50,173 nt of DNA from Planctomycetota bacterium (GCA_021776925.1 JAJFFB010000122.1:1-50173); one strand, 5' to 3'; counted from the first letter of the stretch, positions 8,022 to 20,076 are shown. The notes: generated from the letters alone by a model not told the origin. A program made the numbers and translations.

Positions 8022-8729
8022 ATGGTCCTCCGCTCTTCCCTGTTCCGCGGCTTCGGCGTTTTTGTGGCCGGAGGCGCGCTCGCCGTGTGGGGTTATCACG
8101 GCATGGTCAATGACCCCGCACTGGTACGCCGCGTGGCCGAACTTGAGCAAGAGCGTGGTCAGTTGCTGCGCAAGATCGCCTTTCTCAAGGAGCGCCAGCG
8201 CGTGGCCCGCATCGAGGTGCTCGAGCAGTTCGAAGACCAGAGCGCCCAATCCGGCCAACGCACCCGCATCCGCTTCCTGGAACTCGATCGCGAGGGTAAT
8301 CCCTTCGGCCCTGGACAGGAGTTTGCAATTGATGGCGACCTACTCTACGTCGATGCCCAGGTGATCAAGTTCGACCCCGATTTCGCCTTCGACCAGGGCT
8401 TGGAGAGCGGCTCCACGCTGCTCCTCTTCCGCCGACTGTTCGGCGAATTCCAGGCGCCGGTCGATGGCTTCGTTCTCGACCACGTGGGGATCCACCCGCC
8501 GGCCTGGTCGGCCGAAGAGGGTGGCAATGAATTCACCGCCGAGCTGTGGCAGGGCTTCTGGGACTACGCCAACCGGCCCGAGGTGCTGCGCCGCTCCGGT
8601 GTCCACGCGATGCACGGCGAAGCGCCCTCCATCAAGGTCGAGAACGGGCGCAGCTATCTGCTCGAACTGCGCAGCAGCGACGGCCTCAGCATCCGCGCCG
8701 AAGCCACCCCGGCCCCGAGCGGGCAATAG
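8022..8729 (+). CDS. membrane-anchored coiled-coil protein of unknown function
   Basis: The 235-residue product starts with a single hydrophobic segment (GFGVFVAGGALAVWGYHG) followed at once by a heptad-like charged helix (VRRVAELEQERGQLLRKIAF and on to about residue 70), so it is probably tethered to the inner membrane with a periplasmic coiled coil. The rest is a beta-rich domain with the strong segments RFLELDREGNPFGPGQEFAI, GDLLYVDAQVIKFD, and LLLFRRLFGEFQAP. I believe that similar uncharacterised proteins exist in several Gram-negative phyla, but I cannot name a function. It stands alone between a divergent PLP-enzyme gene and a convergent small gene, with no terminator evident. Confidence 0.6.
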   Translation: MVLRSSLFRGFGVFVAGGALAVWGYHGMVNDPALVRRVAELEQERGQLLRKIAFLKERQRVARIEVLEQFEDQSAQSGQRTRIRFLELDREGNPFGPGQEFAIDGDLLYVDAQVIKFDPDFAFDQGLESGSTLLLFRRLFGEFQAPVDGFVLDHVGIHPPAWSAEEGGNEFTAELWQGFWDYANRPEVLRRSGVHAMHGEAPSIKVENGRSYLLELRSSDGLSIRAEATPAPSGQ

Positions 8730-8767
8730 CAGGCGCGGGCCACGGCCACTCGGCTGAGAAGCCGGGC

Positions 8768-9142
8768 TTATTTCGTAGGACCGTTATCGGGCAGGGGCTC
8801 GAACACGCTGGTCGGGCGCAGGCTGAAGTCGATCTGGCCGGCGTGGGCCAGGCTGCGCCAGGTGCGGCCTTCCTGGGGTTGGGCAACGACGCGCAGATGG
8901 CGCGCACCCAAGCAGCTGAGGGGGCCGGAGCGGGCTTCTTCGCGGTCGTCTGCCAGGCACACCGCCTCGCCGATGCGCCCGACCTCGCGCAGGTGAAAGA
9001 CCAGGCGGTAGCAGCTGCCTTCGGCCAGCATTTCGAAATCCAGACAGCGGGCGGCGTAGCCCTCCTGTTCCAGCAGCAGGCTGCAGGAATCCAGGGCCGC
9101 CTCCTTCAGTATCGGTCGCAGGTTCAGCTTGGCATTCACCAT
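8768..9142 (-). CDS. small hypothetical protein (124 aa)
   Basis: The frame extends further upstream, but that part lies antisense to and inside the decarboxylase gene. The likely start is the ATG at 9142 (product begins MVNAKLNLRPILKEA), with an AAGGG-type ribosome binding site five bases before it. The protein contains four cysteines, no signal peptide and no membrane segment; pattern resembles a small mixed alpha/beta domain (YRLVFHLREVGRIGEAVCLA). No family recognised. It is 38 bases downstream of the decarboxylase on the same strand, so it may share that transcript. Confidence 0.45.
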   Translation of the reverse strand: MVNAKLNLRPILKEAALDSCSLLLEQEGYAARCLDFEMLAEGSCYRLVFHLREVGRIGEAVCLADDREEARSGPLSCLGARHLRVVAQPQEGRTWRSLAHAGQIDFSLRPTSVFEPLPDNGPTK

Positions 9143-9168
9143 CGCGCTACCCTTCCCAACGAGACCGA

Positions 9169-9185
9169 CCTGAATCCTATTCAGG
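9169..9185. repeat. 17-base inverted repeat between decarboxylase and small gene
   Basis: Perfect 7-base arms CCTGAAT and ATTCAGG separated by CCT. The repeat covers the stop codon of the decarboxylase (9181-9183) and lies about 30 bases before the start of the downstream small gene. As RNA it would form a short stem-loop; without a U-run it is not a classical terminator. It may be an RNA processing or stabilising element, or a coincidence. Confidence 0.4.
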
Positions 9186-10593
9186 AAATATGTCCGAATC
9201 TTCCGATCCGACAGGCCTGGATTTCGCTGAGCAGGGTGGCCACGTCGGCCGGGGTGGTGCGGAAACTGGTCACGCAGGCGCGCAGGGCGGGTTGGCCATC
9301 GGCCAGCGTGACCGCGGAAATCCACGCCTGGCCTCGCTTTCGCACCGCTGCGGCCAGATTCTCGTGTGCTTCCAGGGAGGCCCGTACGTCTTGGTGGCTG
9401 AAGCACACCATCGGCAGCGGCGATTGACTGAGGATCTGCCAGCCGCCATCGATCAGACCCTGGATCAGGACGTCGGCCACCGCGCACTGCCCCTCCAACA
9501 AGGTGTCGTAACCGCGCGCGCCGTGCTCGACCAGCGACAGGAAGACCTTGAGACCGATGAAGCGGCGCGACCACTGCAGGGTGTTGAGATAGGGCTCGGA
9601 GCCGTCCGCGGTCGGCGCCGGCATGTAGCTGTTGGCGGCGGCGAAGGCCGCTTCCACTGGCTTCGGGTGGCGGCAGAAGAACATGCCTGCGCCCATCGGC
9701 ACCGACATTCCTTTGTGCGCGTCGAAGGTGATCGAGTCGGCGAAGGCGATGCCGTCAAGATGTGGGCGCAGCCGCTCGGTAAGCACGCCGAATCCGCCGT
9801 AGGCGGCGTCGACATGAACCCACATGCCCTGCACGCGGCCAAAAGCGACCAGGCGCTTGAGCGGGTCGATGGTGCCGGCGGCGGTGCTGCCCGCGGTGGC
9901 CACCACCATGAAGGGCGTGCAGCCGGCGCGCGCGTCTTCGATCACCATCTTGCGCAGGGCGGTGACGTCCATCTGCAGGTCGCCGTCGACCGGAACGATG
10001 CGCACCGCAGCGCGGCCGATGCCGACGGCGTGGGCGATCTTGAAAAAGGAATCGTGGGCACCGGCAGAGACATAGAGGCGCGGCGCTCCTTCGCAACCAG
10101 CCGCGCCTTGTTCGGCCCATTGCGGGAAGCACTGGGTCAGCGCACAGATCACCGCGGTGTGATTGGCTTCGCTGCCCCCGCCGGTGAAATGGGCCAGGCA
10201 GCTCTCCGCGTCCAGTCCCAGCTTGCCCATCAGGAAATCCAGGGTGAAGCGCTCGATCTCGACCGCCGCCGGCGCGTGGCACCACACCGCGAGCTGCGGA
10301 TTCCAGGCCGCCGCCAGGGCCTCGCCGATCACTCCGCCATCGGTGACACTGGGATTGAAGTTGCCGAAATAACGCGGGTGGGTGACGTGGGTGGTCCAGC
10401 GCTCAAGCATGCTCGAGACCGCCGGCAGCGCCTCGAGCAGCGGAGTGGACTGTTCCAGGTCGAAGTGTTCGGCGAGGAAGCTGCGCACCTGCTGCGGCTG
10501 GACCGAGGAGGTCACCGGCAGATCGCCCATGCGCGCCGCAATGCTGGGCAGCTGCTGCGCCAGCCACTCGAAAGGAGTCACCATCGGCACCAT
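9181..10593 (-). CDS. PLP-dependent group II decarboxylase
   Basis: The product of about 470 residues belongs to the aromatic-amino-acid/glutamate decarboxylase-like family (PF00282). Seen are HPRYFGNFNPSVTDGGVIGE near the N-terminus, FTGGGSEANHTAVICAL (PLP phosphate loop), HVDAAYGGFGVL with the aspartate that pairs with the pyridine nitrogen, and DAHKGMSVPMGAGMFFCR with the PLP lysine. It should decarboxylate an amino acid to an amine in the cytosol; tyrosine, tryptophan, glutamate or 2,4-diaminobutyrate cannot be told apart here. I chose ATG at 10593 (MVPMVTPFEW); an upstream start would add a low-quality tail, and an ATG at 10584 is also possible. No clear Shine-Dalgarno. Confidence 0.85.
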   Translation of the reverse strand: MVPMVTPFEWLAQQLPSIAARMGDLPVTSSVQPQQVRSFLAEHFDLEQSTPLLEALPAVSSMLERWTTHVTHPRYFGNFNPSVTDGGVIGEALAAAWNPQLAVWCHAPAAVEIERFTLDFLMGKLGLDAESCLAHFTGGGSEANHTAVICALTQCFPQWAEQGAAGCEGAPRLYVSAGAHDSFFKIAHAVGIGRAAVRIVPVDGDLQMDVTALRKMVIEDARAGCTPFMVVATAGSTAAGTIDPLKRLVAFGRVQGMWVHVDAAYGGFGVLTERLRPHLDGIAFADSITFDAHKGMSVPMGAGMFFCRHPKPVEAAFAAANSYMPAPTADGSEPYLNTLQWSRRFIGLKVFLSLVEHGARGYDTLLEGQCAVADVLIQGLIDGGWQILSQSPLPMVCFSHQDVRASLEAHENLAAAVRKRGQAWISAVTLADGQPALRACVTSFRTTPADVATLLSEIQACRIGRFGHIS

Positions 10594-10679
10594 TTTGAAG
10601 GCGCGGAGCCGCGGAGGGGCGGAGGCGCAAAGAAAACCTGCGCCAGGAGCCGCAGGAATTGACTTCACCAGGCGGTCGG

Positions 10680-11663
10680 CTATTGAACCGTCACCAGCAC
10701 CGAGTCCATCTGCATCTCTCCAGTGAAGGGCAGCGTGACCGCGGCGAACTGGATCTCATAGTTGCCGGGCGGGATCGCCGTCGAACTCAGAATGGACATC
10801 GGCGTGATGTTGGCCAGAGGCCCCGAATAGAACGGCAACGGGGACCAGGAGCGCTTCCAACCCGGACTGCGGTACCAGAAGGGCTGAAAATTGGGTAGGA
10901 AAGCCTTCACGTAAAGAAGTCCCTGCTGGCCGGTCGCCAGGTGGGTGTTCAGCGCGATGGTCACGTCGGCCAGGGCACCGGCGGCGACGATGACCGGTCC
11001 GTCGGTGCCATTGACCTGCACGTCGGGGGAGGGAAGCACGGGGGTGCCGACATAGCGCACCGCATCGGTGGCGACGTGGGTGAAACCGGACATCCCGATC
11101 TGCACTCCCAGGTCGCCGGTGTAGGCGTTGGAAAAGGAACCGAGCAGCACCCAGCCCGATCCGACGTCGTAATAGCCGTGCACGCTGCTCCCCGAGCGGA
11201 CCAGCTTGAGGCGTCCTTGGTCCACCGAGGTTCGGAACTCGAAGGGTGTGCCGGTGCTGCCCGCGCCGATGGCGTGCAAAGAGATTCGCGACCAGGAGAA
11301 TCCCTCTTCGCGCATGAGGTAATAAAAGGAACTCTGCATGGGCTCCTGGATCTGCACAGTGAAGTGCCCCTGCCCGGCGCTCACCAGTCCCTGGAAATCC
11401 ATCTCGACTTCGAGGTCGCCACGGAAGGTCTGTTGCGCGGCCAAGCTGGTGCCGTTGCCGATCCCCGAAGCGAAATGCAGCAGGCTTGCTTCCTGCCAGA
11501 TATCAAAGTTGGGATTATCCCACCACAAACGGTCGTCGACGTCGGCGGAGTCGAAGTGGTCGTAGACCAACTGCCCGCTGGCAAGTGAAGAAAAAATGGT
11601 GATGCTGATCAGGCCCGCCAGGACCAGACGCAGCGCCCGCGCAATGGATCGAGTACAGAACAT
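10680..11663 (-). CDS. secreted beta-sandwich protein, concanavalin/LamG-like N-terminal half
   Basis: The 327-residue product has a signal peptide (ALRLVLAGLISITIFSSLASG) with cleavage likely before QLVYDHF. Residues 30-205 look like a DUF1349/LamG-type jelly roll (YDHFDSADVDDRLWWDN, LEVEMDFQGLVSAG, HGYYDVGSGWVLLGSF), a fold that often binds carbohydrate. The C-terminal third is a second beta domain (VTIALNTHLATGQQGLLYVK) resembling domains repeated in secreted proteins of some environmental bacteria. No catalytic signature visible. It follows metH by 36 bases on the same strand but has its own ATG and signal peptide, and it is functionally unrelated, so co-transcription is doubtful. Confidence 0.6.
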   Translation of the reverse strand: MFCTRSIARALRLVLAGLISITIFSSLASGQLVYDHFDSADVDDRLWWDNPNFDIWQEASLLHFASGIGNGTSLAAQQTFRGDLEVEMDFQGLVSAGQGHFTVQIQEPMQSSFYYLMREEGFSWSRISLHAIGAGSTGTPFEFRTSVDQGRLKLVRSGSSVHGYYDVGSGWVLLGSFSNAYTGDLGVQIGMSGFTHVATDAVRYVGTPVLPSPDVQVNGTDGPVIVAAGALADVTIALNTHLATGQQGLLYVKAFLPNFQPFWYRSPGWKRSWSPLPFYSGPLANITPMSILSSTAIPPGNYEIQFAAVTLPFTGEMQMDSVLVTVQ

Positions 11664-11699
11664 GGATTCAATGGGAAGTCAATATTTTAACCGAAATCC

Positions 11700-15380
<3,681 letters not shown>

Positions 15381-15383
15381 ACG

Positions 15384-15453
15384 CGGAGTTCCTCCACCGT
15401 CTGGATATACGAGATCACCGGAGTTCCTCCACGGTCTGCATCAAGGCGATCAC
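15384..15453. repeat. 35-base tandem duplication at the metF-metH junction
   Basis: Copies at 15384-15418 and 15419-15453 agree at 29 of 35 positions. The copy at 15419 is the true end of metF (encoding VIALMQTVEELR-stop). The other copy lies between the genes and, in another frame, still encodes a near-identical peptide, VISYIQTVEELRV. Because 35 is not a multiple of three the second copy is out of frame with metF. Confidence 0.9.
15391..15395 (-). promoter_or_regulatory. Shine-Dalgarno of metH inside the duplicated sequence
   Basis: On the minus strand GGAGG lies ten bases before the metH ATG (15380). It comes from the codons for Val-Glu-Glu in the duplicated metF tail, and is the only good ribosome binding site in the 34-base gap. 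Confidence 0.65.
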
Positions 15454-17292
15454 CGGCTCGACCTTGTTGAAGGGCGCGGCGATCTGCAGGCCGGCGACGC
15501 GGCCGCGCAAGGCGAGGATGGTTTCGCGCGCCAGGGTCACGCCCTCGTCGGCCGCCGCGCCGCTGCGATCGGCCTTGGCCATGCGCTGCAGCACCGCGTC
15601 GGGAACCACCACCCCGGGAACTTCCGAGGCCAGAAACTCGGCGTTGCGCAGGCTGCGCAGCGGCCACACTCCGGCGAGGATCGGCGGCGCATCGGCCGGC
15701 AAGCGGTCGAGCACGCGCAAAAACCCGTCGACGTCGAAGATCGGCTGGGTGATGGCGAAATCGATGCCGGCCTTGATCTTCCACTCAAAGCGGGTCAGTT
15801 CGCGTTCCAGGTCGACCGCGGTGTGGTTGAGCGCGGCGCCATAACAGAAGCCGGTCTGACCGCCGTAGTTGTTGCCGCCGACGTCGAGGCCGTGATTGAG
15901 CTGGTCGAGGATGTTGCACAAGCCGATCGCGTCGACGTCGAAGACCGCGGTCATGTCGGGGTAGTTGCCCTGGTACGGCGGGTCGCCGGTGATCACCAGG
16001 AAGTTGCGCAGGTTCAGCGCCGCGGCGCCCATCAGATCGGACTGCATGCCAAGGAGATTGCGGTCGCGGCAGCAGAAGTGCACCAGCGTCTCGATGCCGG
16101 CTTCCTGTTCGATGCGGTAGGCCGCCGGAATATTGGAGATGCGGGCCGAGGCGCGCGGGCCGTCGGGAAGATTGATCGCGTCGGCGCCGACGTCGCGCAG
16201 CGCCGCCGCGGCCTCGATCAGCGCGCTGGCGTCCGGCGATCGAGGTGGCAGCAATTCCACGCTGACCGGAAACGAGCCACCGGCGAGCTTGGCGCCGAAG
16301 CGCGAACGTTGTTCCAGCGCCGGCGGCTTCAGCGGCCGCTGGTCGCGGGGCACCACCTTGACCCCGCTGCGGTCGCCGCGCTGCTGCGCGCCGACCGCCC
16401 GCGCCGACGAGACCATCGCGCGGATGTGGTCAGGAGTGGTGCCGCAACACCCGCCGAGCGCCGCGCCCCCTCCTTGCAGGAAACGCCGCGCAAAACGCCC
16501 GAAGTAATCCGGGTTGTGCTCGTAGAAAATACGCCCGTCCATCTGCCGCGGAATGCCCGCATTGGGCCGCGCCGACACCGGCAGATCAGTGGCCTCGATC
16601 AGGTGCGAGGCCGCCTTCAGCACCGCCCGCGGCCCGGTGCTGCAGTTGATGCCGACAACGTCGGCACCGGCCAGCTCCAGCCGGCGGCAGGCCTCCTCCG
16701 GGTGGGTGCCGTAGAGCGTCACGCCGCGCGCGTCCACGGTCAGCTGCGCCAGCAGCGGCAGATCGGTGAGATCGCGGACCGCCAGCGCGGCTTCGACCAG
16801 TTCGTCCAGATTGGAGAAGGTCTCCAGTGAGATCGCGTCAATCACCCCGAGTTGCAACGCCTTGACCACCTGGCGATAGGCCGCGCGCACCTCTTCGCGC
16901 GCCACCCGCCCGATCGGTTCGATCTCGATGCCGGTAGGACCGAGCGCCGCGATCACGTAGCGCTCGGGGCCGGCGGCGTTGCGGGCGATTTCCACCCCGC
17001 TTTCGACCAGCTCTTCGAGACGGCCCTCGAGGTGATGACGCGCCAGGCGGTAGAGATTGGCGCCGAAGGTGTTGGTGTGAACGCCCTCGGATCCTGCATC
17101 AAGAAAGCGCCGGTGGATGTCTTCCACCCATTCGCGGCGCTCCAGATTGGCCATCTCGAAACACTCGTTGAAGGCGATCCCGCGCTCGTTCAATAGCGTG
17201 CCCATGGCGCCGTCGAGCACCAGGGCTCCCTGCGCGATCCGGGTGCGGAAATCAACCCGCGTAGTGGTGGTAGTTGGAGTGCTCGGCTTCAT
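15415..17292 (-). CDS. bifunctional homocysteine S-methyltransferase / methylenetetrahydrofolate reductase
   Basis: The 625-residue protein joins two enzymes. Residues 1-300 are a homocysteine methyltransferase domain (LVLDGAMGTLLNERG, zinc cysteines in VGINCSTGP and GGCCGTTPDH). Residues 340-625 are an MTHFR (MetF) TIM barrel: SVELLPPRSPDAS in the place of the usual VEFFPP start, VHFCCRDRNLLGMQSDLMGA, NFLVITGDPP, and the FAITQPIFDVDGFL substrate segment. This is the YitJ-type architecture. It probably makes methyl-THF for MetH and may also methylate homocysteine directly. The start ATG at 17292 has an AGGGA ribosome binding site inside the riboswitch expression platform. It is the first gene of the metF-metH unit. 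Confidence 0.93.
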   Translation of the reverse strand: MKPSTPTTTTTRVDFRTRIAQGALVLDGAMGTLLNERGIAFNECFEMANLERREWVEDIHRRFLDAGSEGVHTNTFGANLYRLARHHLEGRLEELVESGVEIARNAAGPERYVIAALGPTGIEIEPIGRVAREEVRAAYRQVVKALQLGVIDAISLETFSNLDELVEAALAVRDLTDLPLLAQLTVDARGVTLYGTHPEEACRRLELAGADVVGINCSTGPRAVLKAASHLIEATDLPVSARPNAGIPRQMDGRIFYEHNPDYFGRFARRFLQGGGAALGGCCGTTPDHIRAMVSSARAVGAQQRGDRSGVKVVPRDQRPLKPPALEQRSRFGAKLAGGSFPVSVELLPPRSPDASALIEAAAALRDVGADAINLPDGPRASARISNIPAAYRIEQEAGIETLVHFCCRDRNLLGMQSDLMGAAALNLRNFLVITGDPPYQGNYPDMTAVFDVDAIGLCNILDQLNHGLDVGGNNYGGQTGFCYGAALNHTAVDLERELTRFEWKIKAGIDFAITQPIFDVDGFLRVLDRLPADAPPILAGVWPLRSLRNAEFLASEVPGVVVPDAVLQRMAKADRSGAAADEGVTLARETILALRGRVAGLQIAAPFNKVEPVIALMQTVEELR

Positions 17293-17472
17293 GGCGTCCC
17301 TGCAACCGGGTTGCGGGAGGGACAGGCACTCTCCACCATCATTCCGCTTGGACGTGCGCCGCTGCGGGAGGTCTTGCCACCTTGCTCAAGAGAGGTGCCG
17401 CGAGCGCGGTGCCCCCCCCTTGCAGGTTGGCCGGGTTTCGCAGGGCCTGTCCCTCCACCCGTCTGCATGGTT
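17293..17472 (-). promoter_or_regulatory. SAM-I-family riboswitch with translational expression platform
   Basis: Read leftward, the leader of metF has the SAM-I core: GGTGGAGGGACAGGCCC (about 17443-17459), GCGAAACCCGG, CCAACC, an extended P3 arm containing G8, then AAGGTGGCAAGACC, a P4-like CCGC/GCGG pair and closing P1 strands ACCAT and ATGGT (aptamer about 17333-17472). The expression platform is 17293-17330. A hairpin with arms at 17296-17301 and 17318-17323 plus an inner GCAAC/GTTGC stem hides the AGGGAC ribosome binding site. The hiding strand also pairs perfectly over 12 bases (17316-17327) with the aptamer strand 17445-17456. So SAM binding should free the hiding strand and shut off metF-metH translation. 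One base is added in the usual GGCAACC segment. Confidence 0.85.
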
Positions 17473-17478
17473 GTCGGC

Positions 17479-17507
17479 AGGATATCCGGCGGCCACCCGC
17501 GCGGCAA
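17479..17507 (-). promoter_or_regulatory. sigma-70-like promoter of the metF-metH unit
   Basis: On the minus strand TTGCCG (17502-17507) and TATCCT (17479-17484) are separated by exactly 17 bases. A start about seven bases downstream falls right at the first strand of the riboswitch P1 stem, which supports both calls. Confidence 0.65.
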
Positions 17508-17550
17508 GAGGCGTTCGCAAAGGCCGCCGGTGCGGAAGCCCGGCGAGCCG

Positions 17551-18606
17551 CTAGCGGTTGACCACCACGGTGCTCGGAATCCAGGCGATGCCGTCGGGGC
17601 CGCGCCCGGTCTTGACGCTGCCGACGACCTTGCGCCGCACCAGATCGAGGATGGCGACCTGGTCGACCGCGGCGTTGGCGACGTAGGCGGTCTTGCCGTT
17701 GGGATGCAGCGCGATGCCGATCGGGGTGGCGCTGTCGCCGAAAGAACCGAGCACCGCGTCTCCGCCCTGGACCTCGCCGAGCTTCATCGGGATGCGCGCC
17801 AGGGGTTTCAGGTCGATGGCGTCGAATAGCGCGACCTCGGCGGCGGTGGCACAGCTGACCACCACCAGACGGCCATCGGCGCTGGCCTCGGCGCGGATCG
17901 GGAAACCTGGGCACGGCAGTTCGGCGACGATCTCGGCCTTTTCGACGTCGTAGACCGAAACCGTATCGGCCTGACGGTTAGTCACCCACACCTGGCGGCC
18001 GTCGGCGGACACGCAGATGCCTTCGGCGCCGGCGCCGGTCTTGATCTCTGCGGCCAGCTTCCACTGCGGCAGGCCGTTGTCACGCAGGCTGCGCTGCAGC
18101 ACCGACATCGAACCGGAACCGATGTTGGCGGTGAACACCAGGCCGCGGCGGCCGAGGGCGATCATGTGGGTGGCCTGGGCACCGGTGGTGACCTTCTGGT
18201 CGATGCGGCCGCTGGCAAATTGGATGCGCCACGCCTGCTGCACGGTCTCGGCGGTGATCCACAGGTACTTGCCGCCGGCTTCGAACCTCAAACCGTGCGG
18301 GCGCACGCCCTCGCCGAGGTCGATCTTGCGCACCACCTCGAGGTCTCTGAGGTCGATCACCGTCAGGCTCGAACCGGGGGTGCGCTCGCCGTAGTCGGCG
18401 ACCACCGCGAAACGCCCGCCGGGATGCACCGCGACCTCGTGCGGCCCCTGTCCGGTCTTCAGGGTGGCGAGGGTCTTGCCGCTGGCAACGTCGATCACGT
18501 TGGCGGTGTGGGCAGCTTTGTTCAGGACCACCAGGCGGCCGAGGTCTTCGGCAGCGGTGGTGTTGCTGGTGAGCAGCGGCAAGGTCAGCAGAGCGGAGAG
18601 CAGCAT
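17551..18606 (-). CDS. YVTN-type beta-propeller protein, secreted
   Basis: The 351-residue product has a signal peptide (LLSALLTLPLLTSNTTAAE) and about seven four-stranded blades of the YVTN/WD-like kind, seen as recurring GxxxxVxNxxxxTVSVxDxxxxxxVxxL units: VVLNKAAHTANVIDVASGK, GGRFAVVADYGER, RQVWVTNRQADTVSVYD and GKTAYVANAAVDQVAILD. Such propellers act as periplasmic or surface binding scaffolds; no catalytic residues are expected, and no partner is apparent here. It is upstream of the metF riboswitch promoter on the same strand, 258 bases away, and is divergent from the APC transporter gene with 51 bases between the starts. Confidence 0.8.
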   Translation of the reverse strand: MLLSALLTLPLLTSNTTAAEDLGRLVVLNKAAHTANVIDVASGKTLATLKTGQGPHEVAVHPGGRFAVVADYGERTPGSSLTVIDLRDLEVVRKIDLGEGVRPHGLRFEAGGKYLWITAETVQQAWRIQFASGRIDQKVTTGAQATHMIALGRRGLVFTANIGSGSMSVLQRSLRDNGLPQWKLAAEIKTGAGAEGICVSADGRQVWVTNRQADTVSVYDVEKAEIVAELPCPGFPIRAEASADGRLVVVSCATAAEVALFDAIDLKPLARIPMKLGEVQGGDAVLGSFGDSATPIGIALHPNGKTAYVANAAVDQVAILDLVRRKVVGSVKTGRGPDGIAWIPSTVVVNR

Positions 18607-18657
18607 GACTCCAGATTACGGATTCCGCGGCAGAGGGTTGGTAGCTTCACGGCACCG

Positions 18658-20076
18658 ATGGAAGTCCCGACCCCCGCTCCAGCTCCGCGCCGCGTCCTTG
18701 GCTGGGTTCCGGCCACCGGCATCGTGCTCGGGGCGATCATCGGCGTCGGCATCTTCCTGACCCCCGGCAAGGTCGCTCAGGCCGCCGGCAGCCCGGAACA
18801 GGCGATGCTGCTGTGGGGGCTTGGCGGTCTGATCGCGATGGCCGGCGCGCTGTCGATGGCCGAGATAGGGGCACGCTTTCCCACCAGCGGCGGCGAGATG
18901 GTGGCGCTGCACCAAATGGTCGGACGCCTGCCCGCTTTCCTCTACGGCTGGTCGCTGCTCACCGCGATCCAGACCGGGGTCCTGGTCATCATCAGCCTGT
19001 TCGCGGCGAGCAATCTGGGTTTGCTGCTGGGTCAGGATTGGGGGCCCAACGCCACCGCGGCCGCGGCGACGGCGATGATCCTCGGCCTCGCTGCGATCAA
19101 CCTCAGCGGAGTGCGCAACGGGGCCACCGTGCAGACGCTGACCTCGTTGATCAAGCTGGTGCTGCTCGCCGCGGTCGCGCTCCTGGGTGTTTGGGCGCTG
19201 TTCCAACAGGGCGGCGAATTCGGCAGCGCCGCGGGCGCCGCCGCGGGCGCCGGGGCGGGCGCAGGCACGCCGTCGGGCGTCCCTGACCGCAGCGGCACCG
19301 ACGGCGACGCTTCGCCGTGGTGGGTGGCGGGTCTTGCCGCCACGCTGTTCAGCTATGGTGGCTTCCATCAGCTCACCTGGGTGGGCGGCGAAGTGCGCGA
19401 TCCGCAGCGCACCCTGCCCAAGGCGATCGTGCTCGGCGTGGCTCTGGTGATCACCGCCTACCTCGCCGCCAACTTCGCCTGGTTCGCGCTGCTGCCCTTC
19501 GATCAGGTGGTCCATTCCAAATCCCTGGCCGCCGACGCGGTCGGCGCGTGGTGGCCGGGTTGGGGCACCAAGGTGGTGGCCTTCGCTTTGTGCATCTCGG
19601 CCTTCGGCATCGCCAATTCCCAACTGCTGACTTCGCCGCGCGTCTACTACGCGCTGGCCCGCGAGGGCCTGTTCCCGAAAAAGCTGGCGCAGCTCAGTCT
19701 GCACAGCGGCGTGCCGCGCGCCGCCATCCTGCTGCAGGCGCTGCTGGCGATCGTGCTGCTGTGGCTCGCCGGCGGCGACCGCATGGATCAGCTGGTCAGC
19801 GGCGTGGTCTTCGTCGACTGGACTTTCCATATTCTGGTGATCGCAGCGCTGTTCCGCCTGCGCCGCGAGCAACCACACAGCCCCTTCCTGACCCCGTGGT
19901 GGCCCTGGACCCCGCTGATATTCATCCTCGGCGGCATCGTCGGCCTCGGTGCGACCTTCTTCGATCCTGCGGTGCGCATCTCCAGCGCCATCGGCGTGGC
20001 CTGGATGGCGCTCGGTGCGGTGGTCTACTTTGTGCTGAATCAGCGGCGGCTGCGTGCAGATCCCCCCCCCCTCTAG
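18658..20076 (+). CDS. APC-superfamily amino acid permease
   Basis: The product (472 residues from ATG 18658) has about twelve membrane segments and opens with the APC signature GIVLGAIIGVGIFLTPGKVA, the unwound first helix that binds the amino acid backbone, followed by LSMAEIGARFPTSGGEM. LFSYGGFHQLTWVGGEVRDP matches the helix 6 region, and NSQLLTSPRVYYALAREGLFP the helix 8-loop region. The L-type/LAT-like subgroup is the closest by eye. A Gly-Ala-rich low-complexity loop (residues about 200-225) is unusual. The frame is open further upstream but that part is antisense to the propeller gene. The gene ends in a C9 run six bases before its stop, and its last 4 bases overlap the end of the opposing czcA gene. 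Confidence 0.88.
   Translation: MEVPTPAPAPRRVLGWVPATGIVLGAIIGVGIFLTPGKVAQAAGSPEQAMLLWGLGGLIAMAGALSMAEIGARFPTSGGEMVALHQMVGRLPAFLYGWSLLTAIQTGVLVIISLFAASNLGLLLGQDWGPNATAAAATAMILGLAAINLSGVRNGATVQTLTSLIKLVLLAAVALLGVWALFQQGGEFGSAAGAAAGAGAGAGTPSGVPDRSGTDGDASPWWVAGLAATLFSYGGFHQLTWVGGEVRDPQRTLPKAIVLGVALVITAYLAANFAWFALLPFDQVVHSKSLAADAVGAWWPGWGTKVVAFALCISAFGIANSQLLTSPRVYYALAREGLFPKKLAQLSLHSGVPRAAILLQALLAIVLLWLAGGDRMDQLVSGVVFVDWTFHILVIAALFRLRREQPHSPFLTPWWPWTPLIFILGGIVGLGATFFDPAVRISSAIGVAWMALGAVVYFVLNQRRLRADPPPL

Noticed and set aside
9143-9574. Upstream extension of the small gene at 8768-9142
   Set aside because: The added part is an alternative frame of the decarboxylase gene; the ATG at 9142 has its own ribosome binding site.
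17311-17507. Small protein genes in the metF leader (several open frames of 70-190 codons)
   Set aside because: They cross the riboswitch and its promoter, have poor composition and no start signals; the RNA structure explains the region.
17293-17550. Cobalamin riboswitch ahead of the metF-metH genes
   Set aside because: A B12 leader would make sense for metH, but the sequence lacks the B12 box, while the SAM-I core motifs are present in order.
20062-20070. C9 run at the end of the APC permease gene as a phase switch
   Set aside because: Slippage would change only the last two or three residues and the stop, so a switching effect is unlikely.
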